Source: an uncultured Brachyspira sp.
GTDB taxonomy: Bacteria > Spirochaetota > Brachyspiria > Brachyspirales > Brachyspiraceae
DNA: 64,000 nt
NCBI RefSeq assembly: GCF_910588665.1
Contig: NZ_CAJUPR010000002.1
Coordinates: 4,031-68,030 of the forward strand
Direction: 5' to 3'
Shown here: positions 25,713-34,990 of the stretch, piece by piece
Layout: every line of letters starts with the position of its first letter
Position numbering within the stretch: position 1 is the first letter of the stretch
Position numbers and translations under genes: made by a program
The notes under the pieces: generated by a model
Seen by the model: only the letters and a program-made list of their open reading frames with translations
The model's database searches: none
What the model was told of the DNA's origin: nothing

Positions 25713-27663
25713 TTTTTTTATTCTCTGTTATTATACTATATAGATCATCTTTATCTTTATATTTTTCTAATAAACTAATTATTTCTTCCTGATGATTTTT
25801 AATATCATCTTCTCCCCATTTATCATATTTACAAAAAACTAGAGCCTGTTTTAAGCTATATTTTCTTTTAAATTTTTCCCATTCTACTCTTTTATTATTA
25901 TAATCCCATTTTCCTAGTAAAGTATTTTGTGATGAAGATATCAAACACAAATTACCTATACTATGCAAAATATCATTGTCTAATACTATATTTTCAGCCT
26001 GTTTTTGTGAATATATATGTTCAATAGAACCAACAGAAGCAAATTTAAAATCATCTGCTATTTTCTCAAAATCCTTAAATTTCTTTTCATCATTTTTAAA
26101 GTAATTATTTTTAAAATCATTTGGATTTAATTTAAACTCTAATAATATTAAAAAATCAATATAATAAAAAAGTCTATGAGGAGTAGCTGTACCAAGAGAT
26201 AAATTCTTAAAATCTAAACTATAAATATCTTCTCTAAAAACATTCCATAAAGTATTTGTTAAATTGATTAACATTACTATTTTTTGATTATTATTAGATA
26301 TTAAAGATTTTAATAATTTATATAGCCAAGTTTTATTATGTTTTGCTGGAGTTAAAATTTCTAATATAGTCTGCAAATGTATAATAAAATCATTTATTTT
26401 TTTAATATTATCAATATTTTTATATTCTTCTTCATTGTTTGTTATTGTACAAATATAATTATGATTATATGTTACTTTTCCTTCCTTATCTATAGATTCA
26501 TTTTTTTTATATGATCTTAATCTATATTGATCTGAAAAAGCCTCTTCAGAATTATCTTTTTTTATTATATAATTATCAAATATCTTTCTATATTCTAATA
26601 AGCTTTCTATAAACTCTTTTGAAAATGTAGAATTCTCTTCTTCTCTTTTCATATTTTTTTCTATATATTTATCAAATATTTTTAATAAAAATTTATCATT
26701 AAATGAATCAGGAACATATTCTTTTTTGTTATTTTTTTCAAAGTCAAACAAATAAATTGAGTGTAATAAAAAATTAGGAAAATCTATAATAGATTCAAAT
26801 TGACTATGTCTATTTTCTTTATTTATATTATCAGTAATACTCTCATCAATTTTACATTTTTCATTTTCCATTTTTTCAAAAATATTTTTTAATCTATCTC
26901 CGTCATCATAATTTTTATTTTTTATATTATTTAATGCATACTGAACATACATATTAAAATTTGAACATATATCCCATTTATTAGAATATTTTTCACGTTC
27001 TTTTTTATCTTCAATAAAACTTAATAATCTAGCTTTTAATATATCATGTAATTCTAATTGCTCACCTCTTGTATTCATTATCTCAAAATATTCTATTAAA
27101 TCAGTATCCTTAGGAAGTATTATTCTTATAATTTGTACTTTATCAAATAAAAAATCAGTATATTCTTTTTTGATGTCTTCATTTTCTTTGAAATTTTCAT
27201 TAAAAAAATTATTTATAACATTAAAAGCATATTCAAACGACTGCAAGCCATTTTCTTCTGTTACATATGCTTCATTTATTTCTTCTTTTCCTAACTTCTT
27301 TTTCAGATATTCATTTATTTCATCTCTAATTTCAAAATAAATTGTAATATCTTTAGTTATTAATTCATTTGTCAAAAGAGATTTTTCTATCAAATAAATA
27401 TAAATTAAACTTATAACTGTTAACCTTTGCTGACCATCTATAACATCGTAGATATTATCATTTTCTTTATGAGCAACAATCAATGAACCTATATAATAAT
27501 TAGATTCTTTATCATTTTTATATTGATTATAAATATCTAATAATAATTCTAATATCTCTTTTTCACCCCAAGCAAAATTTCTTTGATATATAGGTATTCT
27601 ATAGCGGTCATCATTATCAAATATTTCGTATAATGTATAAGTCTTTAATTCTTCACTAGACAT
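25702..27663 (-). CDS. DUF262-DUF1524 (GmrSD-like) protein, candidate anti-phage effector
   Basis: The DUF262 (ParB/sulfiredoxin-like) domain is in residues about 1-210: RIPIYQRNFAW, YYIGSLIVAH, VIDGQQRLTVISLIY and FEIMNTRGEQLELHDILKARLL. DGQQR is the nucleotide-binding motif. A long helical middle follows, and the last 120 residues form the DUF1524 HNH-like region (GSIEHIYSQKQAENI, LHSIGNLCLISSSQNTLLGKWDYNNKR), with the His of EHIYSQ and the Asn of SQN as candidate catalytic residues. This domain pair is that of GmrSD and SspE, which cut phage or modified DNA. The TTG at 27675 opens the frame; the ATG at 27663 is preferred. A second DUF262 gene lies about 30 bases upstream. Confidence 0.88.
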   Translation of the reverse strand: MSSEELKTYTLYEIFDNDDRYRIPIYQRNFAWGEKEILELLLDIYNQYKNDKESNYYIGSLIVAHKENDNIYDVIDGQQRLTVISLIYIYLIEKSLLTNELITKDITIYFEIRDEINEYLKKKLGKEEINEAYVTEENGLQSFEYAFNVINNFFNENFKENEDIKKEYTDFLFDKVQIIRIILPKDTDLIEYFEIMNTRGEQLELHDILKARLLSFIEDKKEREKYSNKWDICSNFNMYVQYALNNIKNKNYDDGDRLKNIFEKMENEKCKIDESITDNINKENRHSQFESIIDFPNFLLHSIYLFDFEKNNKKEYVPDSFNDKFLLKIFDKYIEKNMKREEENSTFSKEFIESLLEYRKIFDNYIIKKDNSEEAFSDQYRLRSYKKNESIDKEGKVTYNHNYICTITNNEEEYKNIDNIKKINDFIIHLQTILEILTPAKHNKTWLYKLLKSLISNNNQKIVMLINLTNTLWNVFREDIYSLDFKNLSLGTATPHRLFYYIDFLILLEFKLNPNDFKNNYFKNDEKKFKDFEKIADDFKFASVGSIEHIYSQKQAENIVLDNDILHSIGNLCLISSSQNTLLGKWDYNNKRVEWEKFKRKYSLKQALVFCKYDKWGEDDIKNHQEEIISLLEKYKDKDDLYSIITENKKNEY

Positions 27664-27695
27664 TTTTATACCCAAATTATTTAATTTCTTTATCT

Positions 27696-28928
27696 TTACA
27701 AAAAAACAGGTATGGTATTTTTTATATAGTCAATAATTTCAACTATTTTTCTTTTCTCATCCACTTCTATTTTTTGATTCATTATACCTAGTTTTAATAT
27801 ATCATTAGGTTCATAGCAAAAATTATAAATATAATAAAAATAATTATTTATAGAATTATTAATAGTTTTATATGAAACCCTATATTCCTCCAATCTTATC
27901 CTATAAGCATAGGCATATATTTTAATATTTAAATTATCATTTAAACTATTAATTCCAAACTTATTAATAAAAGCTATTAATGCTGCTTTATATAATGATT
28001 TAACCAATATATCACCTGTTCTATCACTCTTATAATAATTAATATGAGGGGCATTTTTTATTCTACCTTCTACAATATCATACAAATCATTATAATATTC
28101 CAACATATAGAAAAAATATTCCCCATTTATAATAGGTCTATTTATATCATAATAATTATTAACTATGCTGCTATTAATATATGGATAATTTTTATTTTTA
28201 TTAATACCCTTAAATAAGGGTATATCATCTTTACTAAACTTGACATTTGCATTATCTTTAATAGTCCATTTTTTCATTCTATATAATACGTCAAATAATT
28301 CTCCCAATTTATTATCATCAATTAATTTTTCCCATTTTTTTACGATACCATTTATATTATTATAATCATCATTTGATGAAGACTTAGTCCATTCATTAAG
28401 ATGGTATGCCTTTAATAAATCAAAAGCCTCAAGTGGTTTACCTCTTGAATTCTGAGAATCAAATAATTGAAAAGCCTCTTCCAACTTATCAACTACAATT
28501 ACCACCATTTTACAATTATCCAAGATAAATTTTAACAGATCTTTATCTTCTTCATAAATGTAATTTTTTATATGTTGATAATTTTTTATAATATTATTTT
28601 TAGAAATATCATTGAAGCAAGAATCTAAAATAGCATTTGCTACACTTTCTTTTTTATCATTAATTTTTTCTAAAATATCACGTATAATAGAAATACTTAC
28701 TAATCTTTGCTGACCATCTACTATATTATATTCTTCTTTTTCTTTATGTAAAATTAAAGTACCAATTCTATATTCATTTTTATTCTTATTATTTTTTATA
28801 TCATTAAGAAGCTTTAAAATAGTTTCTTCTTTCCATTTATAAGGTCTTTGATATTCTGGTATAACTAATTTTTTTTCTAAAATACTTCCTAAAGGCAACA
28901 ATTCTAATTCTTTTTCAATTATCGACAT
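27696..28928 (-). CDS. DUF262-only protein, partner of the DUF262-DUF1524 gene
   Basis: A 410-residue protein with the DUF262 domain in residues 1-190: VIPEYQRPYKW, YRIGTLILHK, NIVDGQQRLVSISII and FQLFDSQNSRGKPLEAFDLLKAYHL. The C-terminal half is helical and lacks any EH-x-x-P/Q or GNL..N pattern, so no HNH nuclease is visible. It may be the sensor or regulatory half of a two-protein system with the following gene, which has the nuclease part. AAGGG precedes the ATG. It starts 22 bases upstream of the decayed cupin gene's stop and reads in the same direction. Confidence 0.87.
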   Translation of the reverse strand: MSIIEKELELLPLGSILEKKLVIPEYQRPYKWKEETILKLLNDIKNNKNKNEYRIGTLILHKEKEEYNIVDGQQRLVSISIIRDILEKINDKKESVANAILDSCFNDISKNNIIKNYQHIKNYIYEEDKDLLKFILDNCKMVVIVVDKLEEAFQLFDSQNSRGKPLEAFDLLKAYHLNEWTKSSSNDDYNNINGIVKKWEKLIDDNKLGELFDVLYRMKKWTIKDNANVKFSKDDIPLFKGINKNKNYPYINSSIVNNYYDINRPIINGEYFFYMLEYYNDLYDIVEGRIKNAPHINYYKSDRTGDILVKSLYKAALIAFINKFGINSLNDNLNIKIYAYAYRIRLEEYRVSYKTINNSINNYFYYIYNFCYEPNDILKLGIMNQKIEVDEKRKIVEIIDYIKNTIPVFL

Positions 28929-28950
28929 AATACAACCCTTATGATATAAA

Positions 28951-29273
28951 TTAATTATTCAAAAAATCTTCTCTTTTAGGTGTGAAAGTATATAATAATT
29001 TGCCTTTCTTAATACACTTACAGCCATGACTCATATTTTTAGCGAAATGCAAACTATCTCCTGCTTTGCTAAATACTTTTCTCCATTAACTGTAAATTCT
29101 CCATCTATAATATAAGTAATTTCTTCATGTTCATTATGAGAATGAGTTTCAGCTATAGCATTTTCATTAAATTACATACAAACAGTCATAAGGTTATCAG
29201 AATGAGCTAATATTCTTCTTTTAAGTACATTCAGTAAATTCTGTAAATTAGTTTTATTAAAATCCTGATACAT
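28951..29273 (-). pseudogene. Decayed small cupin-domain gene
   Basis: An AAAGGG ribosome-binding site precedes ATG 29271-29273. The frame reads MYQDFNKTNLQNLL..NLMTVCM, meets TAA at 29172-29174, and continues FNENAIAETHSHNEHEEITY then IIDGEFTVNGEK. After a one-base shift near 29077-29081 it goes on with FSKAGDSLHFAKNMSHGCK and ends at TAA 28951-28953. HSHNEHEEITYIIDGE with the later H is the cupin metal-binding pattern. One stop and one frameshift in about 107 codons make it a pseudogene. Confidence 0.75.
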
Positions 29274-29356
29274 ATAAATTCCCTTTGAAAATGATAATAT
29301 TTTTAAAGTATAACAAGTTTATATAATAATTCAAGATATATAGTGAAATAAAAGAC

Positions 29357-29390
29357 ACAAAAAAACTAGCCGTTTTAGACTAGTTTATTA
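29357..29390 (-). terminator. Rho-independent terminator of the 16S rRNA gene
   Basis: On the minus strand AAACTAGTC pairs with GGCTAGTTT, followed by a run of T. It lies about 90 bases after the 3' end of the 16S gene, and nothing resembling a tRNA or 23S gene lies between. Confidence 0.85.
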
Positions 29391-29474
29391 AATATAAATA
29401 ACAAATATAACTATTATAGAAAAATTCACTCAAATATGAATAGCAGTAAGATTTAAGTCGGACAATCTCCGAAT

Positions 29475-30989
<1,515 letters not shown>

Positions 30990-31152
30990 CACTTCGTGAA
31001 TCTGAAATGATTCTTTAGTTTTACTATTCTATCAAATAGTGATTTACTTAACTTAAAAGAAATGTTACAAAATTGTAACCGTTGGGTCATAGAACTAATT
31101 AAAGTTCATTACACCAGTTGTGTTTTTTCTTAAATTGCTTCTGCTATCCATA

Positions 31153-31163
31153 TTTCAAAGAAC
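31153..31163 (-). promoter_or_regulatory. BoxA-like antitermination element in the rRNA leader
   Basis: The minus strand reads GTTCTTTGAAA, matching the boxA sequence common in rRNA leaders. It lies between the promoter and the 16S 5' end. Confidence 0.6.
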
Positions 31164-31212
31164 TTTTATTCCAGCTGATATTTTATTTTTGTTTCTCATC
31201 AACTGTTTTATT

Positions 31213-31241
31213 ATCATAGCATACAAAATAAAAAAACTCAA
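31213..31241 (-). promoter_or_regulatory. rRNA promoter
   Basis: On the minus strand TTGAGT (31236-31241) and TATGAT (31213-31218) with exactly 17 bases between. The leader to the 16S 5' end would be about 215 bases. It is the best sigma-70-like match upstream of the gene. Confidence 0.7.
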
Positions 31242-31560
31242 TACTCTCTAAAAGAGTTTTATATATTTTTTATATGTTTTTTATTAAAAATACAGTATTG
31301 TAAAACATACAATACATATTTTATCCTAATTATAATTATATATATATTTTTATTATAAAAAACAAAGCTCATTGATATAATATAATCAAATTTATACAGA
31401 TTTTTTAAGCTTTTTTTGATAAATTCAAGTAAAATTATACGGCTGAATTAAAAAATCAAAGAATATTTATTTAAATATATATAAAAATAAAATTAATAAA
31501 AACTAAACCGATAAAATATATAAATAAAGACTCAATTAAAACATATAATTTTTTAATTGC
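31242..31560. other. AT-rich intergenic region upstream of the rRNA promoter
   Basis: No gene, tRNA or insertion sequence is visible. It contains one clear inverted repeat, GTATTGT (31295-31301) and ACAATAC (31309-31315), about 55-75 bases upstream of the rRNA -35 box, which could be a regulator-binding site. Confidence 0.6.
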
Positions 31561-31589
31561 TTGATTTTATATTCATTTAGATATATTAT
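31561..31589 (+). promoter_or_regulatory. Candidate promoter for the winged-helix/LysM unit
   Basis: TTGATT (31561-31566) and TATTAT (31584-31589) with a 17-base spacer. The TTG start codon at 31617 lies about 22 bases after the expected transcription start and has its own ribosome-binding site. Confidence 0.4.
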
Positions 31590-31616
31590 ATAAGTCTATA
31601 ATATCGGAGCTTAATT

Positions 31617-32357
31617 TTGGAAAATATATTAGATATAATAAATAAAGCGCAATTGAAAACAATAGATAAAGATACTTTTTTATCAATAGCCTCAATATGT
31701 TCTTTTATTCCTAAGTCCGTCACGGAAAATAATATTTGGAAAAAACTGCCTTCTTCAGCCAAAGAGGTATACAGAACATTGGTAGCTAATTATGATTATG
31801 AATTGGGAATCGCTAAAACAACTCATTCTCAGATACTTAATGAAGCAGGTATAGGAGGAAATGCCACAATAGTAAAATCGTTGGATGTGCTTGAGGAAAA
31901 AGGATTTATAACCAGAGTAGAATCTAAGGCAAAAAGCCATCATTATCTTATGCCGCATCAGGAAAAATTTTATTCAGCTGTATGCCGTTTTGAAACGAGA
32001 GTTTTTTCTGTGCTTTATACTATAAATAAAAAAAATAAAAAAGATACTCAGGTTAAGCAGGTTACCAATAAGCTTTTCTTTAAGGTTTGTTATAATTTAA
32101 GCTGTTTGGGTATAGATGAACCTCAGAAGTTAATAGATAAATATGCTTCAGACGGAAATAAGCTTAGAATAATTTTGTCTATGTGCAATTATATTTATAT
32201 AGCCAAAGAAAAAAAATTAAATAATGATATAAATTTAAATAAATATCTAATAGATTCATTGAAAAAAGGAAATATAACAGAAAATATATTTGATGATAAC
32301 ACAATGAATATTATAAAAAATATATTAATAAATAGAAAACAAAATATGACAGAGTAA
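31617..32357 (+). CDS. Winged-helix DNA-binding protein
   Basis: A 246-residue protein. Residues about 42-105 form a winged helix (LPSSAKEVYRTLVANYDYEL, TTHSQILNEAGIGGNATIVK, LDVLEEKGFITRV), of the kind found in replication initiators and transcriptional regulators. The C-terminal 130 residues are helical without a known domain. The start is the TTG at 31617, preceded by GGAG at 31606-31609 with seven bases spacing. It is followed four bases later by the LysM gene, so the two form an operon. Whether it regulates that operon or acts elsewhere cannot be told. Confidence 0.75.
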   Translation: MENILDIINKAQLKTIDKDTFLSIASICSFIPKSVTENNIWKKLPSSAKEVYRTLVANYDYELGIAKTTHSQILNEAGIGGNATIVKSLDVLEEKGFITRVESKAKSHHYLMPHQEKFYSAVCRFETRVFSVLYTINKKNKKDTQVKQVTNKLFFKVCYNLSCLGIDEPQKLIDKYASDGNKLRIILSMCNYIYIAKEKKLNNDINLNKYLIDSLKKGNITENIFDDNTMNIIKNILINRKQNMTE

Positions 32358-32361
32358 AATT

Positions 32362-34410
32362 ATGGCAACAAAAAAAAACAATACAACGGATAAAAAAGAA
32401 GATACTGTAAAAAAAACAGTAAGAAAAAAAACCGCAGATACTAACAAAAAAACTTCTGCTAAGGCAGATAAAAAAGAAGATACTGTAAAAAAAACAGTAA
32501 GAAAGAAAACCGCAGATACTAACAAAAAAACTTCTGCTAAGGCAGATAAAAAAGAAGATTCCATTAAAAAAACTGCAGAAAAATCAGATACTAATAAAAA
32601 AAACTCTGATATAAAAATATTGGAAGAAAAAACAGAGATGAAGTCTCTTAAAGATGAAAAAAAAGAAAATTCTATTAAAAAAACAGACGGCAGAAATATA
32701 GTTTTAAAAACTTCAAGTCCTATCAGAAAAATAGAATCTATTAAAACTGAAAGAAACGAAAATAAAACCGAAAGAGAATCTATAACGCTTCTTAAAGAGG
32801 CTATAAAAGCTAAGTCCAAAAATGTATCAAAACCTGTAACGGTAAAAAAACGCATAGCTGTGGCAGATGATAATAATCTAAATGATATTAATGCAAAAAG
32901 CACTCCTGTTAATGATTCAAATAATAAAGCAGATGAAAAAAAAGATGATATTTCTGTATTGAACAATGATGCGGCAGAATATATAAAAGATGAAAATAAT
33001 ACAGATGCTCCTATTTCTTCAGCAATAGTAAGCGATGAGAATACCTCAGTATATTCTTTTGAAACATTTAAAGAAAATGATATTAAAGAAGAACTTAAAA
33101 CAGAAAATAATGTTGCTCCTAATACGGACTTTAATAATAAAGAAGATAATAATATAAATACTGAATCAATTATTGAAGAAAATAGGGAAAATGAAGAAAA
33201 CATTGAGTACATTGAAGAAAATAATATTCAGAAAGAAAAAAACGATATATCGGAAGAAAATCTGTATATAGAAAAAACTGAAGAAAATTTTATAGAAGAA
33301 GAGACTGATAGCATTACAGAAGAACATATTACAGAAGAGAAATCAGATCTTAAAGAAGAAACTACTGAAGAAAAAGCCATATACAGCAAAAGCGATATTT
33401 TTAAAAGAACCGTTATTATACCAAATAATGATGATCATATTCAAAAGTACAAATTTAATCAGGAAGAAATAGATAATGCCATAAAAGACGCTCCCTTAAT
33501 ACATGAAGACACTTCTATAGAAAATTATCAAAATTATTCTAAGCCTCATTATTATGAGGATAATCAGAAAATACAGGAATTAAAAGACAAAGATATAAAA
33601 ATAATAGAAACTCAAGATAAATTAAAAACCCATTACTTACCTGAAATAGAAAAAAAACCTGCAGAACCGTATATTGCTCCAAATCATTCTATAGAAAATA
33701 ATAAAAAATCTAATAAAATTGTGCCTATAATAGCCATTATAATCATAATATTGGGTTTATCATTTTTAGCAATTCAATTCTTTTCAGGAAAAAATAACGA
33801 AGCTGATGATGGATTTTATGAAATAGTTACAAATGAAAACCCTGCTGATAACTATTTATCAGATACCAATAGTTTAACATCAAATAATATTACAAATAAC
33901 AGCAGCAATACTATAATAATACCTCAAGCTACTAATACAGTTAGTACTAATACAGTAAGACCTCAGACTAATAATATAGTCAATATCAATGCGGCGAGTC
34001 CTCAGACTAACAATACAGTCAATACCAATGCAGTGAGACCTCAGACTAATAATACATTAAGCACCAGCACATCGGCATTCGAAACAATACAAAATAATAA
34101 CACGGATATTTATAAAACAAAATGGACAGATACATTATCATCAATAGCAACTTCAGAACTTGGGGACGGAAAAAGATGGCCTTCCATAGCTGTATTAAAT
34201 GAAAATATAATAAATAATCCAGATAATATAGTTTTTAATATGGATATAAAAATTCCTAAAGCAGAAAAAAAAAAATTGGAAGATATGAGCAGCGATGAAA
34301 AAAAAGCTTTATATAATGACTATATAAAAGTGGCAGAAATATATTTAAAAATAGGAAAGGAAAATCTTGCAAATTCAATAAAATCTCAGGCAGATTCCAT
34401 ATTAAAATAA
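32362..34410 (+). CDS. Membrane-anchored LysM protein with long charged region
   Basis: A 682-residue protein. Residues 1-80 are Lys-rich repeats of 26 residues (KKEDTVKKTVRKKTADTNKK...), 80-450 are Glu/Asn/Lys-rich and probably disordered, and about 453-475 form one transmembrane helix (KIVPIIAIIIIILGLSFLAI). A Thr/Asn linker with three 13-residue repeats (PQTNN-V--N) follows, then a LysM-like domain at about 583-632 (TLSSIATSELGDGKRWPSIA, NPDNIVFNMDIKIP). The last 50 residues are helical (YLKIGKENLANSIKSQAD). Predicted topology puts the basic repeats in the cytoplasm and the LysM domain outside, touching peptidoglycan. No signal peptide. Confidence 0.85.
   Translation: MATKKNNTTDKKEDTVKKTVRKKTADTNKKTSAKADKKEDTVKKTVRKKTADTNKKTSAKADKKEDSIKKTAEKSDTNKKNSDIKILEEKTEMKSLKDEKKENSIKKTDGRNIVLKTSSPIRKIESIKTERNENKTERESITLLKEAIKAKSKNVSKPVTVKKRIAVADDNNLNDINAKSTPVNDSNNKADEKKDDISVLNNDAAEYIKDENNTDAPISSAIVSDENTSVYSFETFKENDIKEELKTENNVAPNTDFNNKEDNNINTESIIEENRENEENIEYIEENNIQKEKNDISEENLYIEKTEENFIEEETDSITEEHITEEKSDLKEETTEEKAIYSKSDIFKRTVIIPNNDDHIQKYKFNQEEIDNAIKDAPLIHEDTSIENYQNYSKPHYYEDNQKIQELKDKDIKIIETQDKLKTHYLPEIEKKPAEPYIAPNHSIENNKKSNKIVPIIAIIIIILGLSFLAIQFFSGKNNEADDGFYEIVTNENPADNYLSDTNSLTSNNITNNSSNTIIIPQATNTVSTNTVRPQTNNIVNINAASPQTNNTVNTNAVRPQTNNTLSTSTSAFETIQNNNTDIYKTKWTDTLSSIATSELGDGKRWPSIAVLNENIINNPDNIVFNMDIKIPKAEKKKLEDMSSDEKKALYNDYIKVAEIYLKIGKENLANSIKSQADSILK
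32389..32560 (+). repeat. 78-bp tandem repeat, 2.2 copies, in the LysM gene
   Basis: Units begin at 32389, 32467 and 32545 and differ by very few bases. Each encodes 26 residues rich in Lys, Thr and Ala. A length-variable locus between strains is likely. Confidence 0.9.
33961..34070 (+). repeat. 39-bp tandem repeat, about 2.8 copies, in the LysM gene linker
   Basis: Units begin at 33961, 34000 and 34039 with CCTCAGACTAA. They encode PQTNN plus eight variable residues between the membrane helix and the LysM domain. Confidence 0.85.
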
Positions 34411-34418
34411 ATATAATT

Positions 34419-34808
34419 ATGAAAAAATCAGTAAAATCAAATAGAAAAAATAAAAACTCTATATTAATATTTTCATGTACATTATGCGGCGTATGCTGCA
34501 AAGAAAAAGGATATGTATTTTTTACAGACGATGATATAAAAAGAGCGTCAAAATTGTTAGAAATATCTCCGCTAATTTTTATAAATCAATATTTAGATTA
34601 TGAAGAAGGCTACGGATATCATATAAAAGTAGCAAGCGATAAGCCCTGCACTTTTCTAGATAAAAATAATAAATGCGGGATTAACATAGAAAAACCAAAT
34701 CAGTGCTCCACCTATCCGTACTGGAATGAGTATACCGATAAAAACGGAAATTTAATAGCAGACAAGTTTAATAGAAACTGTCATGGGGTTAAATTAAAAA
34801 AATTATAA
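34419..34808 (+). CDS. YkgJ-family cysteine cluster protein
   Basis: A 129-residue protein with the YkgJ/UPF0153 pattern: SCTLCGVCCKEKG (C-x-x-C-x-x-C-C), KPCTFLDKNNKCGI, and NQCSTYPYW followed by NRNCHG. The cysteines are expected to bind zinc or an Fe-S cluster. No enzymatic role is established for the family. The ATG lies eight bases after the LysM stop, so it is probably the third gene of that operon; the terminator at 34858-34885 would end it. Confidence 0.88.
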   Translation: MKKSVKSNRKNKNSILIFSCTLCGVCCKEKGYVFFTDDDIKRASKLLEISPLIFINQYLDYEEGYGYHIKVASDKPCTFLDKNNKCGINIEKPNQCSTYPYWNEYTDKNGNLIADKFNRNCHGVKLKKL

Positions 34809-34812
34809 TTTC

Positions 34813-34908
34813 TTATTATTGCTAATAAAAATTGTTCGCTTAAAGTTTCTGTCATTCTTGCGAATGCCAGAAGCTCGCAATTTTTATAATTTAATCTTAA
34901 CAATATTT
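34813..34908. repeat. Short intergenic element with conserved ends, copy 1
   Basis: Left end TTATTATTGCT, A, ATAAAAATTG (34813-34834) and right end CAATTTTTATAATTTAATCT onward (34878-34908). The same two ends flank a longer, unrelated core at 52297-52526. ATAAAAATTG and CAATTTTTAT are inverted copies of each other, as in a miniature transposable element. Confidence 0.6.
34858..34885 (+). terminator. Rho-independent terminator after the YkgJ-family gene
   Basis: TTGCGA (34858-34863) pairs with TCGCAA (34875-34880), followed by TTTTT. It is embedded in the intergenic element. Confidence 0.7.
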
Positions 34909-34990
34909 AAAAATTATAATTTTTCTTATTTCATTTTTTAAAAAAATATTATATAATTGAACAAATTTTTTATTTTTGGAAATACTGATA

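Noticed and set aside
25702..28928. Reading the two DUF262 genes as one frameshifted gene
   Set aside because: Each has its own complete N-terminal DUF262 motif set, its own start and a proper stop, so they are paralogues and not halves.
28929..29474. tRNA or 23S gene downstream of the 16S gene
   Set aside because: The stretch contains a terminator and a cupin pseudogene; no cloverleaf or 23S sequence was found.
32389..32560. 78-base periodic repeat that could be taken for a CRISPR array
   Set aside because: The copies are directly abutting without spacers and encode protein repeats in frame with the LysM gene.
32325..33212. 295-codon antisense frame rich in Ser, Leu and Phe
   Set aside because: It is the mirror of the Lys/Glu-rich repeats of the LysM gene, lacks a ribosome-binding site and matches no family.
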